From contig NZ_FNSZ01000001.1 in the NCBI RefSeq assembly GCF_900105245.1, forward strand, positions 1,674,001 through 1,738,000: 64,000 bases of DNA, in the 5' to 3' direction. The position numbers and the translations under genes are program-made. Below the pieces are notes generated by a model. The model saw only the letters and a list, made by a program, of their open reading frames with translations, did not search any database and had not been told where the DNA came from. Shown here piece by piece: positions 1 to 7,657 of this stretch. The first letter of the stretch is position 1, and every line of letters starts with the position of its first letter. Source of the DNA: Streptomyces sp. 1222.5 (lineage in GTDB: Bacteria; Actinomycetota; Actinomycetes; Streptomycetales; Streptomycetaceae).

Positions 1-319
1 GCGCGCGCTGGAGCTGGTCCTTGTTCATGTGCGAACGGCCCTCGATGCCGCGCTGCTTGGCCTCGTTGTACAGCTGGTCGCGCGTCGGGCCCTGCGAGCC
101 CTCGCGGTTGCCCGACCGCTGACCGCCGCGCCTGCCGGACGACATGTCCTGCGTCGAGCTGCGGCTGGCCGTCTTGGACTCGCCGGAGCGGGCGCGTTCC
201 TTGTTGACCGTGCGCGCGGCGATCTCCTCGGCGCGCCCGGTGCTCTCGCCGCGGTCCTGCGCGCTCTTCTTGATGTGCTCGTACTGACGCTCGCGCTTGG
301 GGCTGGAACCGGCTGGCAT
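1..319 (-). CDS. Rho-N domain / plasmid-stabilisation-like protein, 3' end outside window
   Basis: The reading frame starts at ATG 319 behind a GAAGGGAG ribosome site and runs off the left edge, so only the first 106 residues are seen. The protein is strongly basic and hydrophilic, opening MPAGSSPKRERQYEHIKKSA. It is rich in Ser, Arg and Gly, and ends in view with TRDQLYNEAKQRGIEGRS followed by MNKDQLQRA. That last part resembles the Rho termination factor N-terminal (SAP-like) fold found in short actinobacterial proteins often annotated as plasmid stabilisation protein. The exact role is unknown; nucleic-acid binding is a family inference. No plasmid-related gene is nearby, so a role in plasmid maintenance should not be assumed. 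Confidence 0.75.
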   Translation of the reverse strand, partial: MPAGSSPKRERQYEHIKKSAQDRGESTGRAEEIAARTVNKERARSGESKTASRSSTQDMSSGRRGGQRSGNREGSQGPTRDQLYNEAKQRGIEGRSHMNKDQLQRA

Positions 320-398
320 GATCGCTCCCTTCCTTTGCGGTTGGGAAACGAGTACCCGGCTTTCACCGGCTTACCTCGGCTCCTGCCGGGCCTCCCGG

Positions 399-1517
399 TC
401 AGCGTTCGAGGCGGGCCACCCTCCCCTGCTCGCCGGCCGCCCAGCAGCCGAGATCGGGCGCGCAGTCCACGGTGTCGTAGGAGCCGGTGTCGACCGTCCG
501 CCAGGTGCGGCCGCCGTCGGTGGTCAGGTCCGTGCCGGTGGGGCCGACGGCGAGCGCGGCAGTGCGGCTGTGCGGGAGCCAGGCGGCGCCGGAGCGGTAG
601 GCGGGCGGCGGTGTCGCGGCGGCCCGCCAGGAGCGGCCTCCGTCGCCGGTGACGGAGGCGGCCCGCGGGGACTGCTGGTCGGGACGGTAGTCGCCGCCGA
701 CCGCGATGCCGTGGCGGCGGTCGCGGAAGGCGAGCGCGAAGACCCCCTTGGCGGGATCGCCGGCCGGTACGGGCACGTCGGCGGCCCTCCAGGTCAGTCC
801 GCGGTCGGCGGAGTGCAGCACGCGCGCGTGGGCGCCGCCGCCGGTGGCCAGCCAGACGTCCCGCGGCCCCGCGGTGACCAGGCACTGGCCGCTCGCCGCG
901 AACCCCGCCTCGCCGTCGAGGGCCGGTGGCATGCCCCGGGCGGGGAGCACCCGCCAGGAGCGGCCGCCGTCGCTCGTGGAGAGGATGCGGAACCGGCCGT
1001 CCACCGGGTCGCTCATGGCGAGTCCGTGGCGGTGGTCGAAGAACGCGAGGCAGTCGTAGAAGGCCTTCGGGTCGGTGTTGCGGAAGGACTCGGTCCAGGT
1101 CCTGCCGCCGTCGTCGGTGCGGTACACCCGGGACGCCTCGCCCTCGCCGATGGCGAGCGCCACCGCGTGCCGTGCGCCGAAGGCCTCCACGTCCCGGAAC
1201 TGGAGGTCGGACGCCCCCGGCGGAGAGACGTTCCGCCAGGTCGCTCCGCCGTCCGTGGTGCGCAGCACGGTGCCGCCGGTCCCGGCGAGCCAGGCGGTGT
1301 TCCGGTCGACGGCCGCGAGCCCCCGGAAGCGGACCTGCGGGGCACCGGAGTCCTTCGCCGCCCAGTGCGCCCCCGCGGGGCCGCTGCCGTGCGCTCCGAG
1401 CTGCCCGGCCTCGGCCGCCGGGACCGTCAGCGCGGCCAGCGCCGCCCCGCAGGCCGCTCCCGCCGCCAGCAGCCCGCCGGCCCGTCCCCTGCGTCGCGTG
1501 CTTCCCAAGCGCCTCAT
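399..1517 (-). CDS. secreted BNR/Ycf48-like beta-propeller protein
   Basis: A 372-residue protein. Start ATG 1517 was chosen because a classic signal peptide follows at once: an Arg-rich n-region (MRRLGSTRRRGR), an Ala/Leu core and a PAAEAG cleavage region near residue 37. The rest consists of repeated Asp-box type blades (TTDGGATW, TDDGGRTW, STSDGGRSW, SADRGLTW, TGDGGRSW, TTDGGRTW). This is typical of WD40/YVTN/BNR and photosystem II assembly factor Ycf48-like folds, common in Streptomyces as secreted proteins annotated oxidoreductase. No catalytic residues are evident. The family suggests an extracellular binding or scaffold role; the ligand is unknown. It is monocistronic, divergent from the SsgA-like gene. 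Confidence 0.85.
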   Translation of the reverse strand: MRRLGSTRRRGRAGGLLAAGAACGAALAALTVPAAEAGQLGAHGSGPAGAHWAAKDSGAPQVRFRGLAAVDRNTAWLAGTGGTVLRTTDGGATWRNVSPPGASDLQFRDVEAFGARHAVALAIGEGEASRVYRTDDGGRTWTESFRNTDPKAFYDCLAFFDHRHGLAMSDPVDGRFRILSTSDGGRSWRVLPARGMPPALDGEAGFAASGQCLVTAGPRDVWLATGGGAHARVLHSADRGLTWRAADVPVPAGDPAKGVFALAFRDRRHGIAVGGDYRPDQQSPRAASVTGDGGRSWRAAATPPPAYRSGAAWLPHSRTAALAVGPTGTDLTTDGGRTWRTVDTGSYDTVDCAPDLGCWAAGEQGRVARLER

Positions 1518-1753
1518 GGCGGGCGAAGCTAGTCCATGCCTCCGGCGCCGTCCAGAGGACCAACTCCCGCACAGGACGGGCGATATCGGGCGGTCATTGC
1601 AATCGGGAAAGCTCCGGCCCCCGCACCATGCATGAACGCGGTGACCGAGGTCACTCGTTCCCCGTGTGCACGCATTGGCCGAATCCGTCGTCTCTTCCAG
1701 TGCCGGGTGCCGGTCACCCGGGCGCAGTCCAGCCGTCACAAGGGAGCAAGGCG

Positions 1754-2170
1754 TTGTCCACCGTCATCGAGCAGCCCGTAGAGGCCCGTCTCGTCGCCGC
1801 CGCACCGCGCATGCCGAGCATCCCCGCCACGCTGCGCTACGACCGGAGCGACCCGTTCGCCGTCCGCATGACGTTCCCGGCCCCGGCCACCCTGGAGGGT
1901 GTCGAGGTGTGCTGGACCTTCTCCCGCGAGCTCCTCGCGGCCGGGCTGGAGGCCCCCGAGGGCCACGGGGACGTCCGCGTGCGGCCGTACGGCTACGACC
2001 GCACCGTCCTGGAGTTCCACGCCCCCGAGGGCACGGCGGTCGTGCACGTCCGCTCGGGCGAGATCCGGCGGTTCCTGGAGTCGACCGGCGAGCTGGTGCC
2101 GGTCGGTCGCGAACACCTCCAGCTCGACCTGGACCACGGTCTGGCCGAGCTGATGCGCGACGCCGCCTGA
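1754..2170 (+). CDS. SsgA-like sporulation/cell-division regulator
   Basis: A 138-residue SsgA-like protein (SALP), a family found only in morphologically complex actinomycetes that controls septum placement and wall remodelling during sporulation. Start TTG 1754 was chosen because AAGGGAGC lies about 7 nt upstream and the protein then begins at the usual family N-terminus. Family features visible: RYDRSDPFAVRMTF near the N-terminus, VCWTFSRELLAAGL in the middle, GDVRVRP, and a C-terminal LDLDHGLAELM helix. It is not SsgB: the N-terminal sequence differs clearly from that paralogue. SsgG is a possible identity but was not tested. It is monocistronic and stops 3 nt before the convergent neighbour. 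Confidence 0.88.
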   Translation: MSTVIEQPVEARLVAAAPRMPSIPATLRYDRSDPFAVRMTFPAPATLEGVEVCWTFSRELLAAGLEAPEGHGDVRVRPYGYDRTVLEFHAPEGTAVVHVRSGEIRRFLESTGELVPVGREHLQLDLDHGLAELMRDAA

Positions 2171-2173
2171 CCG

Positions 2174-3004
2174 CTACGCGCGCGGGAACAGCGCGTTCAG
2201 CTCCCCGTAGGCGTATCCGCCGGCCAGGAACCCGTACGTGCCCTCCTCCAGCAGCTCCCGCGCGGCACGGCGGACCAGGGCGTGGGCGGCCTCGGCCAGG
2301 CCCGAGCCGGCGCTGATCCGGGCGACGCCCAGCGCGGCCAGCTCCGCGACCGGGGGCGCGCCGGGCAGCAGCAGGATGTTGACCGGGCCGTCGATGCCCG
2401 CGACCAGTGCCTTGATCGTCTCCGGGTCGACGGCCCCGGGGACGAAGATCCCGTCGGCGCCCGCGGCGAGGAAGACGGCGGCCCGCTCCAGGGTGAGGTC
2501 CACTCCCCCGGCCCCGCGCAGGAACGTGTCGATCCGGGCGTTGACGAACAGCGGCACCCCGGCCCGGTCGGCGGCGGCGCGGACCGCGGCGATCCGGGCG
2601 GCCTGCTCGGCGACCGGCCGCAGCGCCTCACCACCGTCGTACCGGGCGTCCTCGATGTTGACGCCGGCCGCGCCCGCGGCGAGCACGGCCCGGACGGTGT
2701 CGGCGACCCCGGCGGGGTCCTCGGCGTAGCCGCCTTCGATGTCGGCGCTGACCGGGACGCGTACGGCGGCGGTGATCCGGGCGACCGCCTCCAGCGCGCG
2801 GTCCCGGTCCAGCCGGTCGCCGTCGGCGGCACCGAGCGCCCAGGCGACGCCGGCGCTGGTGGTCGCGACGGCCGCGGCGCCGGCCTCCGCGACGACGGCG
2901 GCACTGGCCGCGTCCCAGGCGTTGGGCAGGACGAGCGGCCGGCCGGGCACGTGCAGGGCCCGGAAGGCGAGGGCGGTCTCACGGAGCGGGTGCGGAAGCG
3001 TCAT
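2174..3004 (-). CDS. isocitrate lyase / PEP mutase family protein
   Basis: A 276-residue TIM-barrel protein of the PEP mutase/isocitrate lyase superfamily. Start ATG 3004 fits the family N-terminus (TALAFRALH, then LVLPNAWDAASA). Visible motifs are the substrate-binding NAWDAASA loop, VSADIEGGY with metal-binding Asp/Glu, and GVNIEDAR. The cysteine-containing KKCGH motif of true isocitrate lyase is absent, so the enzyme more likely acts on a small 2-oxo or carboxyphosphonate-type substrate; the exact reaction cannot be assigned. No phosphonate biosynthesis gene is nearby. It is convergent with the SsgA-like gene. Confidence 0.85.
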   Translation of the reverse strand: MTLPHPLRETALAFRALHVPGRPLVLPNAWDAASAAVVAEAGAAAVATTSAGVAWALGAADGDRLDRDRALEAVARITAAVRVPVSADIEGGYAEDPAGVADTVRAVLAAGAAGVNIEDARYDGGEALRPVAEQAARIAAVRAAADRAGVPLFVNARIDTFLRGAGGVDLTLERAAVFLAAGADGIFVPGAVDPETIKALVAGIDGPVNILLLPGAPPVAELAALGVARISAGSGLAEAAHALVRRAARELLEEGTYGFLAGGYAYGELNALFPRA

Positions 3005-3087
3005 GGGCCCACCCAAGCAGCGGTGGCGCCGGGGTCGCTGGCAGGAAAACGACATGTGCGTCGACCGCCGGGCGGACGGTAATCGCG

Positions 3088-3116
3088 TTGACAGCGCCCG
3101 ACGGCTCTCCTACGGT
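3088..3116 (+). promoter_or_regulatory. promoter of the ABC-F gene
   Basis: TTGACA at 3088-3093, 17 bp, then TACGGT at 3111-3116: a close match to a vegetative promoter. Transcription would start near 3123, about 225 nt before the ABC-F start codon, leaving a long leader. Confidence 0.6.
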
Positions 3117-3142
3117 GTACAGCGGTTCTGTTGCCGTCGATT

Positions 3143-3253
3143 GGAGAAGGACGTTGCTCGTCTGAGGTCCTGAGACACCGCGTTCACACCGGTCAGGTGT
3201 GCGTGGCGTACGACCTCGGCGTCCGAGCCGTCCTCATGGCACAGGCCCTTTTT
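3143..3253 (+). promoter_or_regulatory. attenuator-like leader with minimal uORF upstream of ABC-F gene
   Basis: A perfect ribosome site GGAGAAGG (3143-3150) sits 3 nt before TTG-CTC-GTC-TGA (3154-3165), a three-codon upstream reading frame (M-L-V). Right after it, GAGGTC (3164-3169) can pair with GACCTC (3212-3217), enclosing CACACC (3185-3190)/GGTGTG (3196-3201). A competing hairpin CTCGG (3215-3219)/CCGAG (3223-3227) shares bases 3215-3217, so the two folds exclude each other. A run of five T follows at 3249-3253. This is the layout of a ribosome-controlled attenuator, as known for several antibiotic-responsive ABC-F genes. The regulatory role is inferred. Confidence 0.5.
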
Positions 3254-3347
3254 CATGGCCTCCTTCCGTGCCCCAGGCCCTTCGGTTTCCGCCTCGCGGT
3301 GTCTCGACACGCGTCCACCCGAACGCACCCACCCTCGCGAGGCATCC

Positions 3348-4973
3348 ATGTCTGCTTCCCTCACCTGCACGTCCCTGTCCTTCGCCTGGCCCGACGGCAC
3401 CGCCGTCTTCGACGGCCTCGACGTCGCCTTCGGCCCCGGCCGTACCGGGCTCGTCGGCGTCAACGGATCGGGGAAGTCCACCCTGTTGAAACTGCTGGCC
3501 GGTGAGCTCGCGCCGGCCGACGGCACCGTCAAGGTGACCGGCGAGGTCGGCTACCTCCCGCAGAACGTCACCCTCGACACCGCGCTCCGGGTCGACCAGG
3601 CCCTCGGCATCGCCGAACGGCGGGCCGCGCTGCACGCCATCGAGGCGGGCGACGCCGCCGAGGAGCACTTCGAGACCCTCGGCGACGACTGGGACGTCGA
3701 GGAACGCGCCCTGGTCACCCTCGGCGAACTCGGCCTCGGCGACATCGGCCTCGACCGCACCGTCGGCGAGGTCTCCGGCGGCGAGTCGGTGCTGCTGCGG
3801 CTCGCCGCGCTGCTGCTGCGGCGGCCGGACGTCCTGCTGCTGGACGAGCCCACCAACAACCTCGACCTGTACGCGCGCCGCCGGCTGTACCAGGCCGTCA
3901 CCGCCTGGCCGGGCGTGCTGGTCGTGGTCAGCCACGACCGGGAACTGCTCGACCTGGTCGACCAGATCGCGGATCTGCGCGCCGGGGCCGTCACCTGGTA
4001 CGGCGGCAACTTCTCGGCCTATGAGGACGCCCTCGCCGTCGAACAGGAGGCCGCCGAGCGGATGGTGCGCGTCGCCGAGGCCGATGTGCGCAAGCAGAAG
4101 CGCGAACTGAGCGACGCCCAGGTCAAACTGGCCCGGCGGAAGCGCTACGGGCAGAAGATGTACGAGTCCAAGCGCGAGCCGAAGATCGTCATGGGGGCGC
4201 GCAAACGCGCGGCCCAGGAGTCCGCCGGCAAGCACCGCATCATGCACGAGGAGCGGCTCGCCGAGGCCCGGGAGCGGCTGGACGAGGCGGTGGACGCCGT
4301 GCGGGACGACGACGAGATCCGCGTCGAGCTGCCGTACACCGCCGTGCCGCCCGGCCGGCAGGTCCTCACCCTGGAGAAGCTGGAACTGGCGTACGGGGCG
4401 CGCGTCGAGGGCATCCTCGATCTGCGGGGCCCGGAGCGGATCGCCGTGGTCGGCCGCAACGGCGCGGGCAAGACGACGCTGCTGCGGACGGTCGCCGGGG
4501 AACTGGCGCCGGTGGCCGGCGAGGCGCTGGTACACGTCCCGCTGCGGTTTCTGCCCCAGCGGCTCGACGTGCTGGACGGCGAGCTGACGGTCGCGGAGAA
4601 CGTGGCCCGGTTCGCGCCGGGCGCCACCAACAACCGGATCCGGGCGCGGCTGGCCCGCTTCCTGTTCCGCGGTGCCAGGGCCGACCAGCGGGCGGCGACC
4701 CTGTCGGGCGGTGAGCGGTTCCGGGCGGCCCTCGCCGCACTGATGCTCGCCGAGCCCGCGCCCCAGCTGCTGCTGCTCGACGAGCCGACCAACAACCTCG
4801 ACATGGCCAGCGTCCGCCAGCTGACGTCGGCCCTGGAGAGTTATGAGGGCGCCCTCCTCGTGGCCAGCCATGACCTGCCGTTCCTCGAGTCGATCGGCAT
4901 CACCCGCTGGCTGCTGATGGAGGAAGGGACCCTGAGGGAGGTGACGGAGGAGGAGATGGGGGACCCCGCGTGA
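3348..4973 (+). CDS. ABC-F family ATPase
   Basis: A 541-residue soluble twin-ATPase of the ABC-F class, which act on the ribosome and in some members give resistance to drugs binding the 50S subunit. First domain: Walker A GVNGSGKST (near residue 40), signature VSGGE, Walker B LLLDEPTNNLD. Then comes a charged alpha-helical linker of roughly 90 residues (EAAERMVRVAEADVRKQKRE onwards). Second domain: GRNGAGKTT, LSGGE and again LLLLDEPTNNLD. There are no membrane segments. Start ATG 3348 was chosen over in-frame upstream codons because MSASLTCTSLSFAW begins the normal domain. The promoter and leader suggest induction by translation stress. Whether it gives drug resistance is not decided by the sequence. 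Confidence 0.93.
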   Translation: MSASLTCTSLSFAWPDGTAVFDGLDVAFGPGRTGLVGVNGSGKSTLLKLLAGELAPADGTVKVTGEVGYLPQNVTLDTALRVDQALGIAERRAALHAIEAGDAAEEHFETLGDDWDVEERALVTLGELGLGDIGLDRTVGEVSGGESVLLRLAALLLRRPDVLLLDEPTNNLDLYARRRLYQAVTAWPGVLVVVSHDRELLDLVDQIADLRAGAVTWYGGNFSAYEDALAVEQEAAERMVRVAEADVRKQKRELSDAQVKLARRKRYGQKMYESKREPKIVMGARKRAAQESAGKHRIMHEERLAEARERLDEAVDAVRDDDEIRVELPYTAVPPGRQVLTLEKLELAYGARVEGILDLRGPERIAVVGRNGAGKTTLLRTVAGELAPVAGEALVHVPLRFLPQRLDVLDGELTVAENVARFAPGATNNRIRARLARFLFRGARADQRAATLSGGERFRAALAALMLAEPAPQLLLLDEPTNNLDMASVRQLTSALESYEGALLVASHDLPFLESIGITRWLLMEEGTLREVTEEEMGDPA

Positions 4974-5115
4974 GTCCCTGACGTCTCAGGAGGGGCACAG
5001 CCTGACAACGAGGGGTGTTGTCCCGCCCGGGGCGCCCTGCATGATGGCGGACCGGTGCCGTGTCTCCGGCACCGGAAAGCCGCACCACCGACCCGACCGA
5101 ATCGAAAGGCCCGTC

Positions 5116-5892
5116 GTGCCCAGCAAGAAGGCCCTCGTCCGCCGCCCCGGCCCCCGCCTCGCCGAAGGCCTGGTGACGCACATCGAGCGGGAGAAGGTCG
5201 ACGTCGGGCTCGCCGGCGAGCAGTGGGAGGCGTACGTCGAGGCGCTGCGCACCCACGGCTGGGAGACCGTCGAGGTCGAACCGGCCGACGACTGCCCGGA
5301 CTCGGTGTTCGTCGAGGACACCGTCGTCATGTTCCGGAACGTGGCGCTGATCACCCGGCCGGGCGCCGAGTCCCGCCGGGCGGAGACCGCGGGTGTCGAG
5401 GAGGCGGTGGCCCGTCTCGGCTGCTCGGTGAACTGGATCTGGGAGCCGGGCACCCTGGACGGCGGCGACGTCCTGAAGGTCGGCGACACCGTGTACGTCG
5501 GCCGGGGCGGGCGCACCAACGCGGCCGGCGTGCAGCAGTTGCGGGCGGCCTTCGAGCCGCTCGGCGCGCGCGTGGTGGCCGTACCGGTGAGCAAGGTGCT
5601 GCACCTGAAGTCGGCGGTGACCGCGCTGCCGGACGGCACGGTGATCGGGCACATCCCGAAGGTGGACCGGCCCTCGCTGTTCCCCGGCTTCCTGTCGGTG
5701 CCGGAGGAGTCCGGCTCGCACGTCGTGCTGCTCGGCGGCAGCAAGCTGCTGATGGCGTCGAGCGCCCCCAGGACGGCGGAGCTGCTGACCGACCTCGGAC
5801 ACGAGGTGATCACGGTGGACATCGGCGAGTTCGAGAAGCTGGAGGGTTGTGTGACCTGTCTCTCGGTCCGGATGCGGGAGCTGTACGCCTGA
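5116..5892 (+). CDS. dimethylarginine dimethylaminohydrolase (DDAH)
   Basis: A 258-residue pentein-fold hydrolase. DDAH converts N-omega-methylated arginines to citrulline and methylamines. Start GTG 5116 has GAAAGG 6 nt upstream and gives VPSKKALVRRPGPRLAEGL, the usual N-terminus. Seen: DDCPDSVFVEDTVV (substrate-binding Asp/Glu), a catalytic His in KVLHLKSAVTAL, and the nucleophilic Cys in GCVTCLSVRM close to the C-terminus (probably C248). Length agrees with bacterial DDAH (about 255). It is probably cytoplasmic and is a single gene followed by a hairpin. Confidence 0.92.
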   Translation: MPSKKALVRRPGPRLAEGLVTHIEREKVDVGLAGEQWEAYVEALRTHGWETVEVEPADDCPDSVFVEDTVVMFRNVALITRPGAESRRAETAGVEEAVARLGCSVNWIWEPGTLDGGDVLKVGDTVYVGRGGRTNAAGVQQLRAAFEPLGARVVAVPVSKVLHLKSAVTALPDGTVIGHIPKVDRPSLFPGFLSVPEESGSHVVLLGGSKLLMASSAPRTAELLTDLGHEVITVDIGEFEKLEGCVTCLSVRMRELYA

Positions 5893-5915
5893 CTTCCGGG
5901 GGCACGCCACCCGTA

Positions 5916-5943
5916 CAGCCCCGGACCTGCGGGTCCGGGGCTG
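5916..5943 (+). terminator. terminator hairpin after DDAH gene
   Basis: CAGCCCCGGACC (5916-5927) and its exact complement (5932-5943) form a 12-bp stem with the loop TGCG, 24 nt after the stop codon. There is no T run, as is usual in Streptomyces. Confidence 0.7.
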
Positions 5944-6007
5944 CGTGGCACGCCGTCCCGAACCCGCGGCCGACCCCGCTGATCAGCGATCTTTACTGCG
6001 CTCTTAA

Positions 6008-6053
6008 CCTACGGCTTCGTAACCTACGGATTCGTAGCCTACGATCTCGTAGG
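6008..6053 (+). promoter_or_regulatory. three tandem TACG-N4-CGTA operators before desaturase gene
   Basis: TACG-N4-CGTA occurs at 6010-6021, 6025-6036 and 6040-6051, exactly 15 bp apart. The third copy is the best: CCTACGA-TC-TCGTAGG, a perfect palindrome with 7-bp arms (6038-6053). The block is locally AT-richer than its surroundings and ends 67 nt before the GTG start. Short palindromes of this kind are typical targets of TetR-family lipid regulators. The binding protein is not encoded next to it. Confidence 0.65.
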
Positions 6054-6120
6054 TTTCCCGGCACCGCTCGCCGGACCGTCCCCCTCAGTTCCCCTTGCTC
6101 GGCGTCCCCCTGGAGTTCCC

Positions 6121-7095
6121 GTGACGATCACGTCCCCTCACCTCGGCAGCCCGTCCGTCTGGACCGACGCGAAGCTGCTGTACGCGCTGGAGGAAGTGGT
6201 CGAGACCGAGCTGAACCGGCATCTGAAGATCGCCAAGGACTGGATGCCGCACGAGTACGTGCCGTGGAGCGACGGCCGCAACTTCCCGGGCCTGTTCGAG
6301 GACGGGCAGGCGTGGGAGAAGGAGCACTCCAAGGTCACGGAGATCGGCCGCATCGCCCTCGTGGTCAACCTGCTGACCGAGGACAACCTGCCCAGCTACC
6401 ACCACGAGATCGCCTCGCTCTTCGGCCGCGACGGCGCCTGGGGCACCTGGGTGCACCGCTGGACCGCCGAGGAGGGCCGGCACGGCATCGTGATGCGCGA
6501 CTACCTGCTCACCTCGCGCGCGGTGGACCCGGACAAGCTGGAACAGTTCCGCATGTCGCACATGAGCGAGGGCTTCGAGTCCGACAACCGGCACTCGATG
6601 CTGCACTCGGTCGCCTACGTCGCCTTCCAGGAGCTGGCCACCCGCATCTCGCACCGCAACACCGGTCACCAGTCCGGCGACCCGGTCTGCGACCGCATGC
6701 TGGCCCGCATCGCGACCGACGAGAACCTGCACATGGTCTTCTACCGCAACCTGCTGAAGGCCGCCTTCGAGCTCGCCCCCGACCTGACCATGCAGGCGGT
6801 CCGGGACGTCGTGGTGAACTTCCGGATGCCCGGTCACGGCATCCCCGGCTTCGAGCGGGCCGCCGCGCAGATGGCGATCGGCGAGGTCTACAACCTGCGC
6901 ATCCACCACGACGACGTCCTGCAGCCGGTGCTGCGCTTCCTGAAGATCATGGAGATCGACGGCCTCGGGCCCGAGGGGCTCCAGGCGCAGGAGGAACTCG
7001 GTCTGTACATGGGCGGCCTGGACGCGGAGGCCCTGAAGTTCGACGAGAAGCTGGCCGCCCGCAAGGCCCGCATGGCCGCGCGCGCCGGCGGCTGA
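6121..7095 (+). CDS. acyl-ACP desaturase (ferritin-like diiron)
   Basis: A 324-residue soluble fatty-acid desaturase of the acyl-ACP desaturase family, which introduces a double bond into carrier-bound acyl chains using a diiron centre, oxygen and ferredoxin. Diiron ligands visible: E in EVVETELNRH, the E-x-x-H of WTAEEGRHG, and the second E-x-x-H in ATDENLHMVFY. Start GTG 6121 with GGAG 5 nt upstream. There are no membrane helices, unlike FADS-type desaturases. Expression is probably set by the triple operator just upstream, tying membrane unsaturation to an acyl-CoA or temperature signal (inference). It is monocistronic. Confidence 0.92.
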   Translation: MTITSPHLGSPSVWTDAKLLYALEEVVETELNRHLKIAKDWMPHEYVPWSDGRNFPGLFEDGQAWEKEHSKVTEIGRIALVVNLLTEDNLPSYHHEIASLFGRDGAWGTWVHRWTAEEGRHGIVMRDYLLTSRAVDPDKLEQFRMSHMSEGFESDNRHSMLHSVAYVAFQELATRISHRNTGHQSGDPVCDRMLARIATDENLHMVFYRNLLKAAFELAPDLTMQAVRDVVVNFRMPGHGIPGFERAAAQMAIGEVYNLRIHHDDVLQPVLRFLKIMEIDGLGPEGLQAQEELGLYMGGLDAEALKFDEKLAARKARMAARAGG

Positions 7096-7141
7096 CGCCG
7101 CGCCGGCCGTTGCCGGGTGCCCCGTCGCGGGCGCCCGAATG

Positions 7142-7387
7142 TCAGGAGGAGGCGCGCCGCAGCGCGAGGCGCTCCTTCTCGGACAGCCCGCCCCAGACGC
7201 CGAAGCGCTCGTCGTTGGCGAGCGCGTAGTCCAGGCACGCCGGGCGCAGCTCGCACAGGGCGCAGATACGTTTCGCGTCCCGCACCGAGCTGCCCGGCTC
7301 GGGGAAGAAGAAGTCCGGCCCGGTCTGCGCGCACAGGGCCTGCGCCTGCCAGGTCTCGTCGGCCGGGGTGATCGTGTCGAAGTGCAT
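7142..7387 (-). CDS. WhiB-like iron-sulfur transcription factor
   Basis: An 81-residue Wbl protein. The four cluster-binding cysteines are C19, C42, C45 and C51 (C-x22-C-x2-C-x5-C), followed by the family turn GVWGGL (63-68) and a basic C-terminal tail KERLALRR. Wbl proteins bind a 4Fe-4S cluster and usually work with the primary sigma factor in development, redox or antibiotic stress control. The sequence does not match WhiB, WhiD or WblC N-termini I know, so no letter is assigned. Start ATG 7387 gives the shortest complete domain; no clear ribosome site precedes it. Confidence 0.93.
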   Translation of the reverse strand: MHFDTITPADETWQAQALCAQTGPDFFFPEPGSSVRDAKRICALCELRPACLDYALANDERFGVWGGLSEKERLALRRASS

Positions 7388-7657
7388 GGCCAGGATCGTG
7401 CCGTGCGGCGAAAAACGTTCGATCAACGTCGGGTCAACGACGGCCTGGGCCGCCGGCCGTCCCGATGATGCTCCCCGGTGACACGGCCGCGCACGGCGGC
7501 GCGCGGGCCTTCGGCGAAAACCGGGAGAACATGTCCGGTCACCCACGGTGAGTGCGGGCGGTGTTCCGGCGCGTCGCGGCGGTCCGGCAGCGATTGTCGG
7601 TGGGCGGTGCCAGACTCGGCAGTGCAGCAGCCGGGACCCCTTCCGAGGAGGGCGAAG

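Noticed and set aside
25..1572. Long Arg-rich frames overlapping the beta-propeller gene on both strands
   Set aside because: They are shadows of the real frame in GC-rich DNA: composition is dominated by Arg, Gly, Ala and Pro, and no start signal or domain is seen.
1754..2170. Assigning the SsgA-like gene as ssgB
   Set aside because: The N-terminus and core differ from the SsgB sequence; only family membership is certain.
5055..7229. 724-codon frame spanning DDAH and desaturase genes
   Set aside because: Arg/Gly-rich shadow; it crosses a terminator hairpin and an operator block, both of which argue against coding.
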